Positions 16,670-24,191 of a DNA stretch of 34,743 bases are shown in pieces. This DNA comes from Gemmatimonadota bacterium (GTDB lineage: Bacteria; Gemmatimonadota; Gemmatimonadetes; Gemmatimonadales; GWC2-71-9), in the NCBI GenBank assembly GCA_029262155.1, contig JAJCZW010000021.1:1-34743 (forward strand), read 5' to 3'. The translations under genes were made by a program, and so were the position numbers. Under the pieces are notes generated by a model that was not told the origin of the DNA, did no database searches, and saw only the letters and a list, made by a program, of their open reading frames with translations. Each line of letters begins with the position of its first letter. The stretch's first letter is position 1.

Positions 16670-17176
16670 TCAGAGGCCTTCCGGCCATTCGGCATCGGGA
16701 GCATTGGGCTCAGCCTGCCGGCTTGAAACGTTAGCTGGGTCGATATCGGCGAGGAGGAAGTTTTCGGGGGGGATGGGTGAGCCGCAGAGCCGACGCAGCA
16801 TCGCCAACTGACCGGCATGCGTCATGGCGTCGGCAAAGGGTCCCTGAAGGAGTTGCTGAGGTTGAATCCCGTCCAGCGGGTCATCCGACGCGAGGTGGGC
16901 AGAGAGATCCCCGAGCATTCGATGGAAACGCTCCGCCTCTTGCGAGATAGTGGAAAGTGGCTCGGGGTGGTATTGGCCGCCTCGAAAGAAGGTCCGTGCG
17001 TATCCCAAGACGCTCGTCATATGACAGAGCAGGTCCTTGGGCGTCCGGATCTGATTACCGGCCAGGAACTCGCCGAAGTCGTCCGGTGCACCGCGCAACG
17101 CCTTCTGGGTGCGATAGGCGAGGGCGGCGAGGAAATGCCGAAGCATCTCCCGCTCGGATCGTCCGCGATCACTCAT
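16670..17176 (-). CDS. DinB-like four-helix protein
   Basis: A 168-residue protein resembling the DinB/YfiT superfamily of metal-binding four-helix bundles. Signs: 'RTPKDLLCHMTSVLGYARTFFRGG' with His near residue 52 at the usual helix-2 position, and 'DAMTHAGQLAMLRRLCGSPIPPENF' with a second His, which match the metal-ligand pattern. Bacterial DinB-like enzymes act as thiol transferases with bacillithiol or mycothiol, but many have no known substrate. The ribosome site is weak (GAG close to ATG). Downstream on the same strand is the small lipoprotein, 112 bases away. Confidence 0.75.
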   Translation of the reverse strand: MSDRGRSEREMLRHFLAALAYRTQKALRGAPDDFGEFLAGNQIRTPKDLLCHMTSVLGYARTFFRGGQYHPEPLSTISQEAERFHRMLGDLSAHLASDDPLDGIQPQQLLQGPFADAMTHAGQLAMLRRLCGSPIPPENFLLADIDPANVSSRQAEPNAPDAEWPEGL

Positions 17177-17232
17177 CAGCTCGGGCCCCGTCTGAGCTCA
17201 ATGGATTAGGACGCGACACGCAGTGGGAAGGT

Positions 17233-17255
17233 GTGCCCCGATAACGACGGGGCAC
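17233..17255. terminator. Hairpin between the GNAT and DinB-like genes
   Basis: A perfect 8-bp stem GTGCCCCG / CGGGGCAC around a 7-base loop. No T-tract follows on either strand, so it is only a possible terminator. A second GC-rich hairpin, GTCCC...GGGAC with inner GC pairs, lies at 17316-17341, closer to the GNAT stop. Confidence 0.4.
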
Positions 17256-17368
17256 CCAGACGCATACCCCATATCTCAACATCACGCCTCCTCTGAATCG
17301 ATGCGAGAGAAAGTAGTCCCGGCACCGGCGCCGGAAGGGACAAAAGGAGGAACGGCCGCTGCGGCGAC

Positions 17369-17980
17369 CTACATCGCACGACTCGGCCGGCTGGAATGCC
17401 GTGCGAGTCGGTGAAGGAGGTATCGCCGGATGTCAGGCCACTCCGTCGCGAGGATGCTGTACATGAAGGTATCCCTGACGCTGCCATCCTTTCGAACCTG
17501 ATGATGCCGGAGTACGCCGTCTTTCTTTGCACCTAACCCTCCGAGGGCCCTCTGGGAGGCGAAGTTGAAGTTGTCTGTCCGGAACCCGACGACATGGCAT
17601 CCTGCCGTGTCAAACGCATGCTCGAGCAAGAGAAGCTTACAGCCGGTATTCACATGGGTGCGGTGCCACCGAGTCGCATACCAGGTGTATCCGATCTCGA
17701 CTCGACCTATCGCTGGCAGGATATCGTGGTATCGGGTAGATCCAACCACCGTATCGGTGGCTGTGTGGCGCACGATCCAGGGGAGCATATGCCCGTCACG
17801 CTGCCCCGCGAGTGCAGTGGCGATGTACTCGCGGGTGCCATCAGGCTCGGGGACCGAAGTATACCAGAGGTTCCAGAGTTCACCATCGCGCGCGGCGGCG
17901 CAGAGGTCGTCGTGGTGGTCCTCGGTCAGTGGCTCCAGTCGGACGCCGTGACCCTCGAGAACAACGGGCTCTAGGTCGAT
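17369..17980 (-). CDS. GNAT acetyltransferase (RimJ/RimL-like), unusual start
   Basis: A 203-residue GNAT-fold N-acetyltransferase. The N-terminal strand and helices (DLEPVVLEGHGVRLEPLT, then DDLCAAARDGELWNLWYTSVP) are followed by 'PWIVRHTATDTVVGSTRYHDI' and 'VEIGYTWYATRWHRTHVNTGCKLLLLEHAFD', the acetyl-CoA-binding region of the RimJ/RimL group. The first ATG in frame is at 17788 and would delete 64 conserved residues. Between the ahcY stop and the conserved start there is no ATG, GTG or TTG, but GGAGGA at 17992-17987 sits 6 bases before an ATC codon at 17980 (a CTG at 17983 is only 3 bases away). ATC is the best-spaced start. It is the third gene behind ahcY, with a 36-base gap. Substrate unknown. 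Confidence 0.75.
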   Translation of the reverse strand: MDLEPVVLEGHGVRLEPLTEDHHDDLCAAARDGELWNLWYTSVPEPDGTREYIATALAGQRDGHMLPWIVRHTATDTVVGSTRYHDILPAIGRVEIGYTWYATRWHRTHVNTGCKLLLLEHAFDTAGCHVVGFRTDNFNFASQRALGGLGAKKDGVLRHHQVRKDGSVRDTFMYSILATEWPDIRRYLLHRLARHSSRPSRAM

Positions 17981-18016
17981 CAGAGGTCCTCCGGAATTCT
18001 CGGTCGCCCTGGTCCC

Positions 18017-19504
18017 CTAGTACCGATAGTGGTCCGGCTTGTAGGGACCTTCCACCGGGACCCCGATGTAGCTCGCCTGTCCCGGCGTGAGTGTCGTCAG
18101 CTTGACGCCGAGTTTGTCGAGATGCAGTCGTGCCACCTTTTCGTCCAGGTGCTTGGGAAGAACGTAGACCTTCTTCTCATACTGATCATTGTGTTGATGC
18201 AACTCGATCTGGGCCATCACCTGGTTGGTGAAACTTGCCGACATGACGAAGCTGGGGTGACCAGTGGCGCACCCGAGGTTGAGCAAGCGTCCGTCCGCCA
18301 ATATCAAGACTCCGTGGCCATCCGGAAAGATCCACTCATCATACTGTGGCTTGATGTTCACCTTGCGAATGCCCGGTACCTTCTTGAGGCCCGCGATATC
18401 GATCTCGTTATCGAAATGACCAATATTGCCGACGATCGCTTTGTCCTTCATCCGGCTCATGTGGGTCGCGGTAAGGATGTCGCGATTGCCCGTCGACGTG
18501 ATGAAGATGTCAGCGGTTGCGACCACATCGTCAACGGTCGTGACTTCGAACCCTTCCATGGACGCCTGGAGAGCACAAATGGGATCGATTTCCGTTACCA
18601 CGACTCGCGCACCTTGGCCCCGGAGTGCCTGAGCACACCCCTTCCCAACCTCACCGAAGCCACACACCACCGCAAGCTTCCCGGCCAACATGACGTCGGT
18701 GGCCCGGTTCAAGCCGTCGACGACCGAGTGGCGACAGCCGTAGATGTTGTCGAACTTGCTCTTGGTGACGGAGTCATTGACGTTGATGGCCGGGAAGAGC
18801 AAGGTTCCGTCTCGCATCATCTCATAGAGCCGGTGCACTCCCGTGGTGGTCTCCTCCGAGACGCCACGGAGTTCGGCCGCCGTCTGCGACCACCGGGTCG
18901 GATTGTCGCCCAAGGTCCGACGAATCGTGTCGAGGATGACGCCCCACTCCTCCGGGTCGTTGGCCGCATCGAAGGTCGGCACTGCTCCAGCGTGCTCGAA
19001 CTCGGCGCCCTTATGCACTAAGAGGGTTGCGTCCCCTCCGTCGTCGAGGAGCAGGTTCGGGCCGCTCCCGTCGGGCCACCGGAGCGCCTGGTCGGTGCAC
19101 CACCAATACTCTTCCAACGTTTCACCCTTCCACGCGAAGACCGGCACCCCGCGCGGATGATCCACCGTTCCATCCCGACCGATCGCGACGGCCGCTGCGG
19201 CATGGTCCTGGGTCGAGAAGATGTTACAGGATACCCAGCGGACGTCGGCCCCCAATTCCACCAGCGTCTCGATCAGCACCGCCGTTTGGATGGTCATGTG
19301 CAGGGAGCCCATGATCTTGGCACCGGCGAGAGGATGCTGCCCACGATATTCCTCGCGTAGGGCCATCAGGCCCGGCATTTCATGTTCGGCGAGACGGATC
19401 TCCTGGCGGCCCAGCTCGGCCAACGCGAGGTCGGCAACTTTGAACGGGTCGAGACCGGCATCGCGGGAGAGGTCAAACGGATGGGTCGCAGTGTGAGTAC
19501 TCAC
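18017..19504 (-). CDS. ahcY: Adenosylhomocysteinase (S-adenosylhomocysteine hydrolase)
   Basis: A 495-residue cytoplasmic enzyme that splits S-adenosylhomocysteine into adenosine and homocysteine, relieving inhibition of methyltransferases. Family sequence is very clear: '[14 protein letters not shown]', '[16 protein letters not shown]', '[13 protein letters not shown]', '[20 protein letters not shown]' with the catalytic Lys and Asp, the NAD-binding '[16 protein letters not shown]', and the C-terminal 'KPDHYRY' that closes the partner's NAD site. The start is a GTG at 19504 with AAGGA seven bases upstream; longer in-frame starts overlap the preceding gene. It lies 41 bases after an ArsR-methyltransferase gene, which probably regulates it. 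Confidence 0.97.
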   Translation of the reverse strand: MSTHTATHPFDLSRDAGLDPFKVADLALAELGRQEIRLAEHEMPGLMALREEYRGQHPLAGAKIMGSLHMTIQTAVLIETLVELGADVRWVSCNIFSTQDHAAAAVAIGRDGTVDHPRGVPVFAWKGETLEEYWWCTDQALRWPDGSGPNLLLDDGGDATLLVHKGAEFEHAGAVPTFDAANDPEEWGVILDTIRRTLGDNPTRWSQTAAELRGVSEETTTGVHRLYEMMRDGTLLFPAINVNDSVTKSKFDNIYGCRHSVVDGLNRATDVMLAGKLAVVCGFGEVGKGCAQALRGQGARVVVTEIDPICALQASMEGFEVTTVDDVVATADIFITSTGNRDILTATHMSRMKDKAIVGNIGHFDNEIDIAGLKKVPGIRKVNIKPQYDEWIFPDGHGVLILADGRLLNLGCATGHPSFVMSASFTNQVMAQIELHQHNDQYEKKVYVLPKHLDEKVARLHLDKLGVKLTTLTPGQASYIGVPVEGPYKPDHYRY

Positions 19505-19545
19505 AGATCGATCCTTCGTGAAAGTGGATAAGAAGTCATTATATG

Positions 19546-20505
19546 TTAGGCCACCGCCCGGCGTGGCCGGCCGGATCGCATACCGGTTGCAACCATCAAC
19601 GCAGGACCCTTCGCGCCAGGCTCGGGAGGAAGGGCACTCCACGAATGAAACTCGAGGTCGGCCTCGCGCATCCAATGCGAAATGTCGCCTTCCCCAAACC
19701 CCTGCCACAGATGGCCCATCGTTTGACGATATTCAGCGCGATCATGTGGGGCCAAGTCGAGTATGATCACACGACCCCCAGGGACCAGCGCTCGACCCGC
19801 GCGGGCGATGACACGAGAGGGGTCGACGGCGTACGGAAGCACCAGGCTCAGGATTGCCAGGTCGAGTTCGCAATCGTCGATAGGGAGGTCTTCGAGTTTG
19901 CCCCGACGCAACTCCACATTCTCGTGGTCGGCCACCCTCGTTCGGGCAGCTTCCAACATCGCCGGTGACTCATCTACCGCAATGACATGCTCGACAAAAG
20001 GGGCAACTGTCGCCGCCAACTGCCCGGTTCCTGTCCCCAAGTCCCCCACGGTCCACGACCGGTCGAGTAACCCGGCCAACGCAAAAAGCTCTAGCCTCGG
20101 ACCAAAGAGCTCTTCTCGCATCCGATCCCACTGTCCCGCCCGACTCTCAAAGAACTCCTGCGACTGCCGATGCCGCTCGGCGAGCACCATACGCAAGCGG
20201 TCGCGGTCGCTCCAAGATGTCACCTCGGTGTCGACTTCGCCCTGGACCACCTGCCAGAGACGAGCGGTGGTGGGGGCGAACTGCTCCACGGGGGCATGGT
20301 AGAGATGGGTCGTCCCCTCACTCCGGGCGACCACGAGTCCCTCTTTCGCCAGCGTCTTCAAGTGTCGGCTGACAGTGGATTGGGGAAGCTGTAGCACCGC
20401 TTGGAGTTCGGAGACGCTGAGCTCCTGGCTGGCCAAGATCGCAACGATCCTGCTCCGGATCGGATCGGCGAGCGCGGTCATCTGGTTGAGAAGGCCGTAG
20501 GACAT
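19546..20505 (-). CDS. ArsR-type regulator fused to SAM-dependent methyltransferase
   Basis: A 319-residue fusion. Residues about 1-90 are an ArsR winged helix ('[62 protein letters not shown]'). The metal-binding ELCVCDL found in arsenic/cadmium sensors is replaced by ELSVSEL, so metal sensing at that site is unlikely. Residues about 130-310 are a class I methyltransferase with motif I '[18 protein letters not shown]' and '[15 protein letters not shown]'. Placed directly before ahcY, it may use the methyltransferase fold to sense SAM or S-adenosylhomocysteine and control the operon. ATG at 20505 is preferred to one at 20712, which reads through the promoter. No ribosome site; the predicted transcript starts next to the ATG. 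Confidence 0.9.
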   Translation of the reverse strand: MSYGLLNQMTALADPIRSRIVAILASQELSVSELQAVLQLPQSTVSRHLKTLAKEGLVVARSEGTTHLYHAPVEQFAPTTARLWQVVQGEVDTEVTSWSDRDRLRMVLAERHRQSQEFFESRAGQWDRMREELFGPRLELFALAGLLDRSWTVGDLGTGTGQLAATVAPFVEHVIAVDESPAMLEAARTRVADHENVELRRGKLEDLPIDDCELDLAILSLVLPYAVDPSRVIARAGRALVPGGRVIILDLAPHDRAEYRQTMGHLWQGFGEGDISHWMREADLEFHSWSALPPEPGAKGPALMVATGMRSGRPRRAVA

Positions 20506-20513
20506 AGTAAAGC

Positions 20514-20542
20514 AATATATCCGGATATACGGATGGATGCAA
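20514..20542 (-). promoter_or_regulatory. Promoter of the ArsR-methyltransferase/ahcY operon with 14-bp palindrome
   Basis: Minus strand: TTGCAT (20542-20537), 17 bp, TATATT (20519-20514), eight bases before the ATG. The sequence TATATCCGGATATA (20516-20529) is a perfect 14-bp palindrome covering most of the -10 box and the spacer; the half ATCCG occurs again just upstream. This is the expected place for autorepression by the ArsR domain. Symmetry and spacing are seen; binding is inferred. Confidence 0.65.
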
Positions 20543-20592
20543 TACCTCTTCCTGAATCTCTCCAGCCGAGTCGAGCGCATTGTGAGATCCGG

Positions 20593-20612
20593 CCCTGGGC
20601 TCACGTCCCCGG
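20593..20612 (-). repeat. Decayed copy of the REP-like hairpin unit
   Basis: The minus strand reads GAGCC, then a partly mispaired stem around GTGA, resembling the second hairpin of the units at 20632-20853. It would be the fourth, most decayed copy and is in inverted orientation. Confidence 0.4.
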
Positions 20613-20631
20613 CTCTTTCGTGAATGCACCT

Positions 20632-20680
20632 GCTGCGTGAGCAGCGTCCCCTGGCCGAGCCCCGGGCGTAAGCCCGGGGG
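20632..20680 (+). repeat. REP-like double-hairpin unit, copy A (direct)
   Basis: Hairpin 1 GCTGC-GTGA-GCAGC (20632-20645), a 14-base linker ending GGCCGAG, and hairpin 2 CCCCGGGC-GTAA-GCCCGGGG (20660-20679). Both loops are GNRA-type. About 47 of 49 bases match copy B at 20807-20853. Confidence 0.85.
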
Positions 20681-20734
20681 TGCTCGAACCACGATTCCCT
20701 ATCAACGGGCAAGGAGTGGTAAGTAGTTGGGGAT

Positions 20735-20785
20735 CCTGGGGCTCACGCCCCAGGCTCGGCGCAGATGAAGGTGGCTTACGCCACC
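20735..20785 (-). repeat. REP-like double-hairpin unit, inverted copy
   Basis: Read on the minus strand: hairpin 1 GGTGGC-GTAA-GCCACC (20785-20770), a 15-base linker ending GCGCCGAG, and hairpin 2 CCTGGGGC-GTGA-GCCCCAGG (20754-20735). It has the same architecture as copies A and B, with compensating base changes in the stems but GNRA-type loops kept. Confidence 0.8.
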
Positions 20786-20806
20786 GAAGCCCCCTGAACC
20801 CTCTCC

Positions 20807-20853
20807 GCTGCGTGAGCAGCGTCCTTGGCCGAGCCCCGGGCGTAAGCCCGGGT
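20807..20853 (+). repeat. REP-like double-hairpin unit, copy B (direct)
   Basis: Hairpin 1 GCTGC-GTGA-GCAGC (20807-20820), a 13-base linker and hairpin 2 CCCGGGC-GTAA-GCCCGGG (20835-20852). It ends seven bases before the stop of the symporter gene, so it may also terminate or stabilise that transcript. Confidence 0.85.
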
Positions 20854-20859
20854 GTCGGG

Positions 20860-22623
20860 CTACGAGCGGAACGACCCCCGCAGGAGTCCCGCCAGCGCTA
20901 CCCCACTTCCAACCGCGACCCCGGCCAGGACCAACCCAGCGGTCATCCGACCGTAGAGGAGACTCCCGGTCGCGAAGAGTGCGGCATAGACGAAGACGCA
21001 CCCAACGGCCCAGGCCAACGCCGAGGTGGCGAGGCTATCGGGGCTGGCGAGGGCGCCACCGGCGAGCGCTCGAATTCGCTTCCAGCCGGCACCCGCCGGT
21101 CGGATCAGGCGATAGAATCGGATGAGGGTCTCGTCGTCGGTGGGGTTGGTCAGGTAGGTCACCGCGAGCCAGGCAGCGGTGGTGACTGCCACCGAGATGA
21201 GCAGCGTGATGTGGGTAGGGAAGGTGAGGCCACTCTTCCCAGCGACGAAAAAGCCGAGGGCCAAAGTGAACGATACCACCATCGCGGTGATTTCACTCCA
21301 GGCATTGATCCGCCACCAGAACCAGCGCAAGAGATATAAAAGACCGGTACCCGCCCCCACTGAAAGAAGGAGGTCGAACGTTTCTTTGGCGGTATCGAGC
21401 ACCAGGGTCATGAGGGCCGCGCCAATCATCAGGAGCACGGTGAGGAGACGACCGGCGAAGACGTAATGGCGTTCCTCTCGGTCGGGCCTCAGAAACCGGC
21501 GATAGAGATCGTTGACCAGATACGAGCTGCCCCAATTGAGATGGGTGGAGACGGTCGAGATGTAGGCGGCCAGAAGGCCAGCCACCATCAAACCCAGGAG
21601 GCCGGACGGGAGAAACCGGAGCATGGCGGGGTACGCCATATCGTGACCGAGTAGGCTCGGGTCGACGCCGGGCACGGCGGCCGCAATATCGGAGAGGGTG
21701 GGATAGACCAGGGTTGACGCCAGAGCGACCAGAATCCAGGGCCAGGGGCGAAGGGCATAGTGGGCGACGGTGAAGAGCAGTGTTCCCGAGAGGGCCTCCC
21801 CTTCGGTGCGCGCCGCAAGCATCCGTTGGGCCACGTAGCTCCCGCCCCCGGGCTCCGATCCCGGATACCAGACCGACCACCACTGGACCGCGAGCGGAAT
21901 GATCAACACCGTCACCACCAGCGACCAGTCGTCGCCCGAGGGGAAGAAGGCAAGCATGGCCGGATCGACCCGTTCGACCAACCCGGAGAGTCCACCAACC
22001 TGGGGGAGGCGAACCGCGTAGACCGCGGCAGCGATCGACCCTGCCATCGCCAGCACGAATTGAAAGACATCGGTGGCCATCACGCCCCAGAGGCCGGCGA
22101 TCGTGGCGAATCCGATATTGAGCGCTGTCCCCACAACGAGTGTGAGTCCAATCGGCCAGCCGAGCAGGACGTTGGCGATCTTGGCGACGGCGAGGTTGAC
22201 CGAGGCGAGGATGACGAGATTGAAAATCAAGCCGAGGTACACGGCGCGGAAACCGCGGACAAGAGAGGCGGGTCGACCGGAGTAGCGAAGTTCGTAGAAC
22301 TCAAGGTCGGTGAGGACACCACTCCGCCGCCACAACCGTGCGTAAAAGAAGACAGTAGCCATACCGGTAAGAAGAAAGGCCCACCAGGCCCAGTTGTTCG
22401 CGACGCCACCCTCGCGCACCAAGTTGGTGACCAAGTTCGGGGTGTCGGTACTGAAGGTCGTCGCGACCATCGAGACGCCGATCAGCCACCACGGCGCCGC
22501 ACGGCCAGAAGTAAAGAACTCCGCCGTGCTCGCGCCGGCCCGGCGTCGCAGCGCGACGGCCGGGACAAAGCTCAGGGCGAGTGCCAGGATGACAATCGAC
22601 CAATCGAGGGTGGTAAGGTGCAT
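20860..22623 (-). CDS. Sodium:solute symporter (SSS family)
   Basis: A 587-residue inner-membrane transporter with about 14 hydrophobic segments. SSS-family features: 'FFTSGRAAPWWLIGVSMVATTFSTDTPNLVTNLVREGGVANNWAWWAF' (TM1-2 region forming the sodium and substrate site), 'GLWGVMATDVFQFVLAMAG' and 'LLAAYISTVSTHLNWGSSYLVNDLYRRF' (the Ser/Thr pair of the Na2 site). The ATG at 22623 has GGAG six bases upstream; an in-frame start at 22656 adds 11 residues without a ribosome site. The substrate cannot be predicted. It is transcribed alone; REP-like units follow its stop. Confidence 0.92.
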   Translation of the reverse strand: MHLTTLDWSIVILALALSFVPAVALRRRAGASTAEFFTSGRAAPWWLIGVSMVATTFSTDTPNLVTNLVREGGVANNWAWWAFLLTGMATVFFYARLWRRSGVLTDLEFYELRYSGRPASLVRGFRAVYLGLIFNLVILASVNLAVAKIANVLLGWPIGLTLVVGTALNIGFATIAGLWGVMATDVFQFVLAMAGSIAAAVYAVRLPQVGGLSGLVERVDPAMLAFFPSGDDWSLVVTVLIIPLAVQWWSVWYPGSEPGGGSYVAQRMLAARTEGEALSGTLLFTVAHYALRPWPWILVALASTLVYPTLSDIAAAVPGVDPSLLGHDMAYPAMLRFLPSGLLGLMVAGLLAAYISTVSTHLNWGSSYLVNDLYRRFLRPDREERHYVFAGRLLTVLLMIGAALMTLVLDTAKETFDLLLSVGAGTGLLYLLRWFWWRINAWSEITAMVVSFTLALGFFVAGKSGLTFPTHITLLISVAVTTAAWLAVTYLTNPTDDETLIRFYRLIRPAGAGWKRIRALAGGALASPDSLATSALAWAVGCVFVYAALFATGSLLYGRMTAGLVLAGVAVGSGVALAGLLRGSFRS

Positions 22624-22780
22624 GCACCACTCCGGGGAAATCGGTGGGTGATCCAAGATACCGTGCTGGCGCAGAGGTCAACATGTATTGCTGTCGGGCC
22701 GTATCTATCACAACGGAATGGGATTGGAACACCCCTGGCCGTCTTAACACCGAGTCTACTCGGTCGTCTGGAGTTGTGAG

Positions 22781-24185
22781 ATGCGATCGCTCCGACAACG
22801 CTTTCTGGTGGTTGGTGTCCTCCTGGTACCGGTGCCAGCCGTGGCGCAGGTGGGAACCACAACCGATATTATCACTGGTGTAATCCTGAGTGAGGATGGA
22901 GTACCTCTCGTCGGTGCGGTTGTGGAGGCCATTTCCCTCGAAACCGAGATCAGTCGCCAAGCCCAGACTGACCCGAGTGGTCGATACACCATTCTCTTTC
23001 CTGACGGCGGCGGCCGGGAATCCCAACGTACGAGAGTGGGCGACCAGTAACTTCGAACGACGACATTCTTTCCTCCCCACGGTCACCTATCCGGTGGGGA
23101 CAACACTTGAGATCACCACCATTGGACGACTGAGTTCGGGGACGCCCTACACCCCCCTGGTTGGGTCGGACATCAATGGCGATGGCTCGCGGAACGATCG
23201 TGCGTTCATCTTTGACCCTGCCCGAACCAGTGACCCATCAGTGGCGGAGGGGATGCAAAGACTCCTGTCGACCACGAGTGGAGGTGCAGCGGCGTGCCTC
23301 CAATCTCAGACCGGGCAGGTGGCTGCCCGGAATAGTTGTCGTGGTCCCTGGCGACCATCGCTGGACTTTCAACTCAACTACCGGCCTAACCTCTTCGGTC
23401 TGAACCGCCGGTTAATGGTCTCGGTGGTGACCCAGAATTTCCTCGGTGGGCTGGACCAACTTTTCCATGGCGCGAATGACCTGCGAGGTTGGGGTCAGAC
23501 CATCCGCCCCGACAATATCCTGATGTCGGTGACTGGATTCGATCCTGTCAGCCAACAGTTTCAGTATGCTGTCAACGAACGGTTCGGATCGTCGCGCAGT
23601 AGCGCCAACGCTATTCGGGTACCGTTCCAGCTCGGTATCCAGGCCCGCCTGACGATTGGTCCCGATCGCCGGCAACAGTTTCTCGATGGCCTCCGTGGAG
23701 GTGGGCGAGGTGGGCGGGGTGCTCTTGGAGGTGCCGGAGGGTTCGGTGTGGCCGGAGGCCGTGGGGGTGCGGGCGGCGCTGGAGCTGAGGCTGGTGGAAT
23801 TGCAGGGTTCCTCTCCCGGGTTGAGACCTTGGTTCCGAATCCTGCCAAAACCGTCCTGGAGATTCGTCTCGCCCTTCGGCTCACACCCTCACAGGTTACC
23901 CGTGTGACAGCGTTGTCGGACTCGGTCGATGGGGTGAACCGGGTACTGGCCGATTCGTTACGTCAGCAGATTGAGAAGGCCGGGGGACAGTCAGCCGATC
24001 CGCGAGTGCTGCTGCAGGGGATTCGGCCGATGCTGGCGGAGGCTCAAGTGGGGTTTGCGCAGGTGTTCACCGTGCTCCAACAGATCCTGACCCCGGCCCA
24101 ATGGAGCCAGGTGCCGGAGCGGATCAAGACCGTACCGCGTTTGGGTGCGGGCAGGCGGCGTCCCGGTGTAGGGCGCCGGCCGTGA
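22781..24185 (+). pseudogene. TonB-dependent receptor with large internal deletion
   Basis: The 5' part (22781 to about 23010) encodes a signal peptide (LLVPVPAVAQ) and a carboxypeptidase-regulatory beta-sandwich ('ITGVILSEDGVPLVGAVVEAISLETEISRQAQTDPSGRYTILFPDGGG'), the usual N-terminus of a TonB-type receptor. Near 23010-23020 the sequence jumps to the last barrel strands, in another frame: 'NPNVREWATSNFERRHSFLPTVTYPVGTTLEITTIGRLSSGTPYTPL'. The plug and most of the barrel, probably 500-700 residues, are missing; the first frame stops at 23050. The remaining 3' frame stays open to 24185 and ends in a Gly-rich linker and a Spy/CpxP-like tail with LTPSQ and LTPAQ. No TonB-box function can remain. 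Either a recent deletion or an assembly collapse. Confidence 0.8.
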
Positions 24186-24191
24186 CGCCAG

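Noticed and set aside
19505-19545. Possible SAH riboswitch before ahcY
   Set aside because: Only 41 bases separate ahcY from the upstream gene, and no SAH-aptamer stems or pseudoknot could be found.
19505-19708. 68-residue N-terminal extension of adenosylhomocysteinase
   Set aside because: It overlaps the upstream methyltransferase gene and has no family similarity; the GTG at 19504 has a good ribosome site.
20632-20853. CRISPR array suggested by two near-identical repeats of about 48 bases
   Set aside because: The repeats are internally double-hairpin, with an inverted copy between them; there is no regular spacer pattern and no cas gene.
21760-22779. 339-codon plus-strand frame opposite the symporter
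   Set aside because: Antisense to a well-recognised membrane protein, charged low-complexity composition and no family signature.
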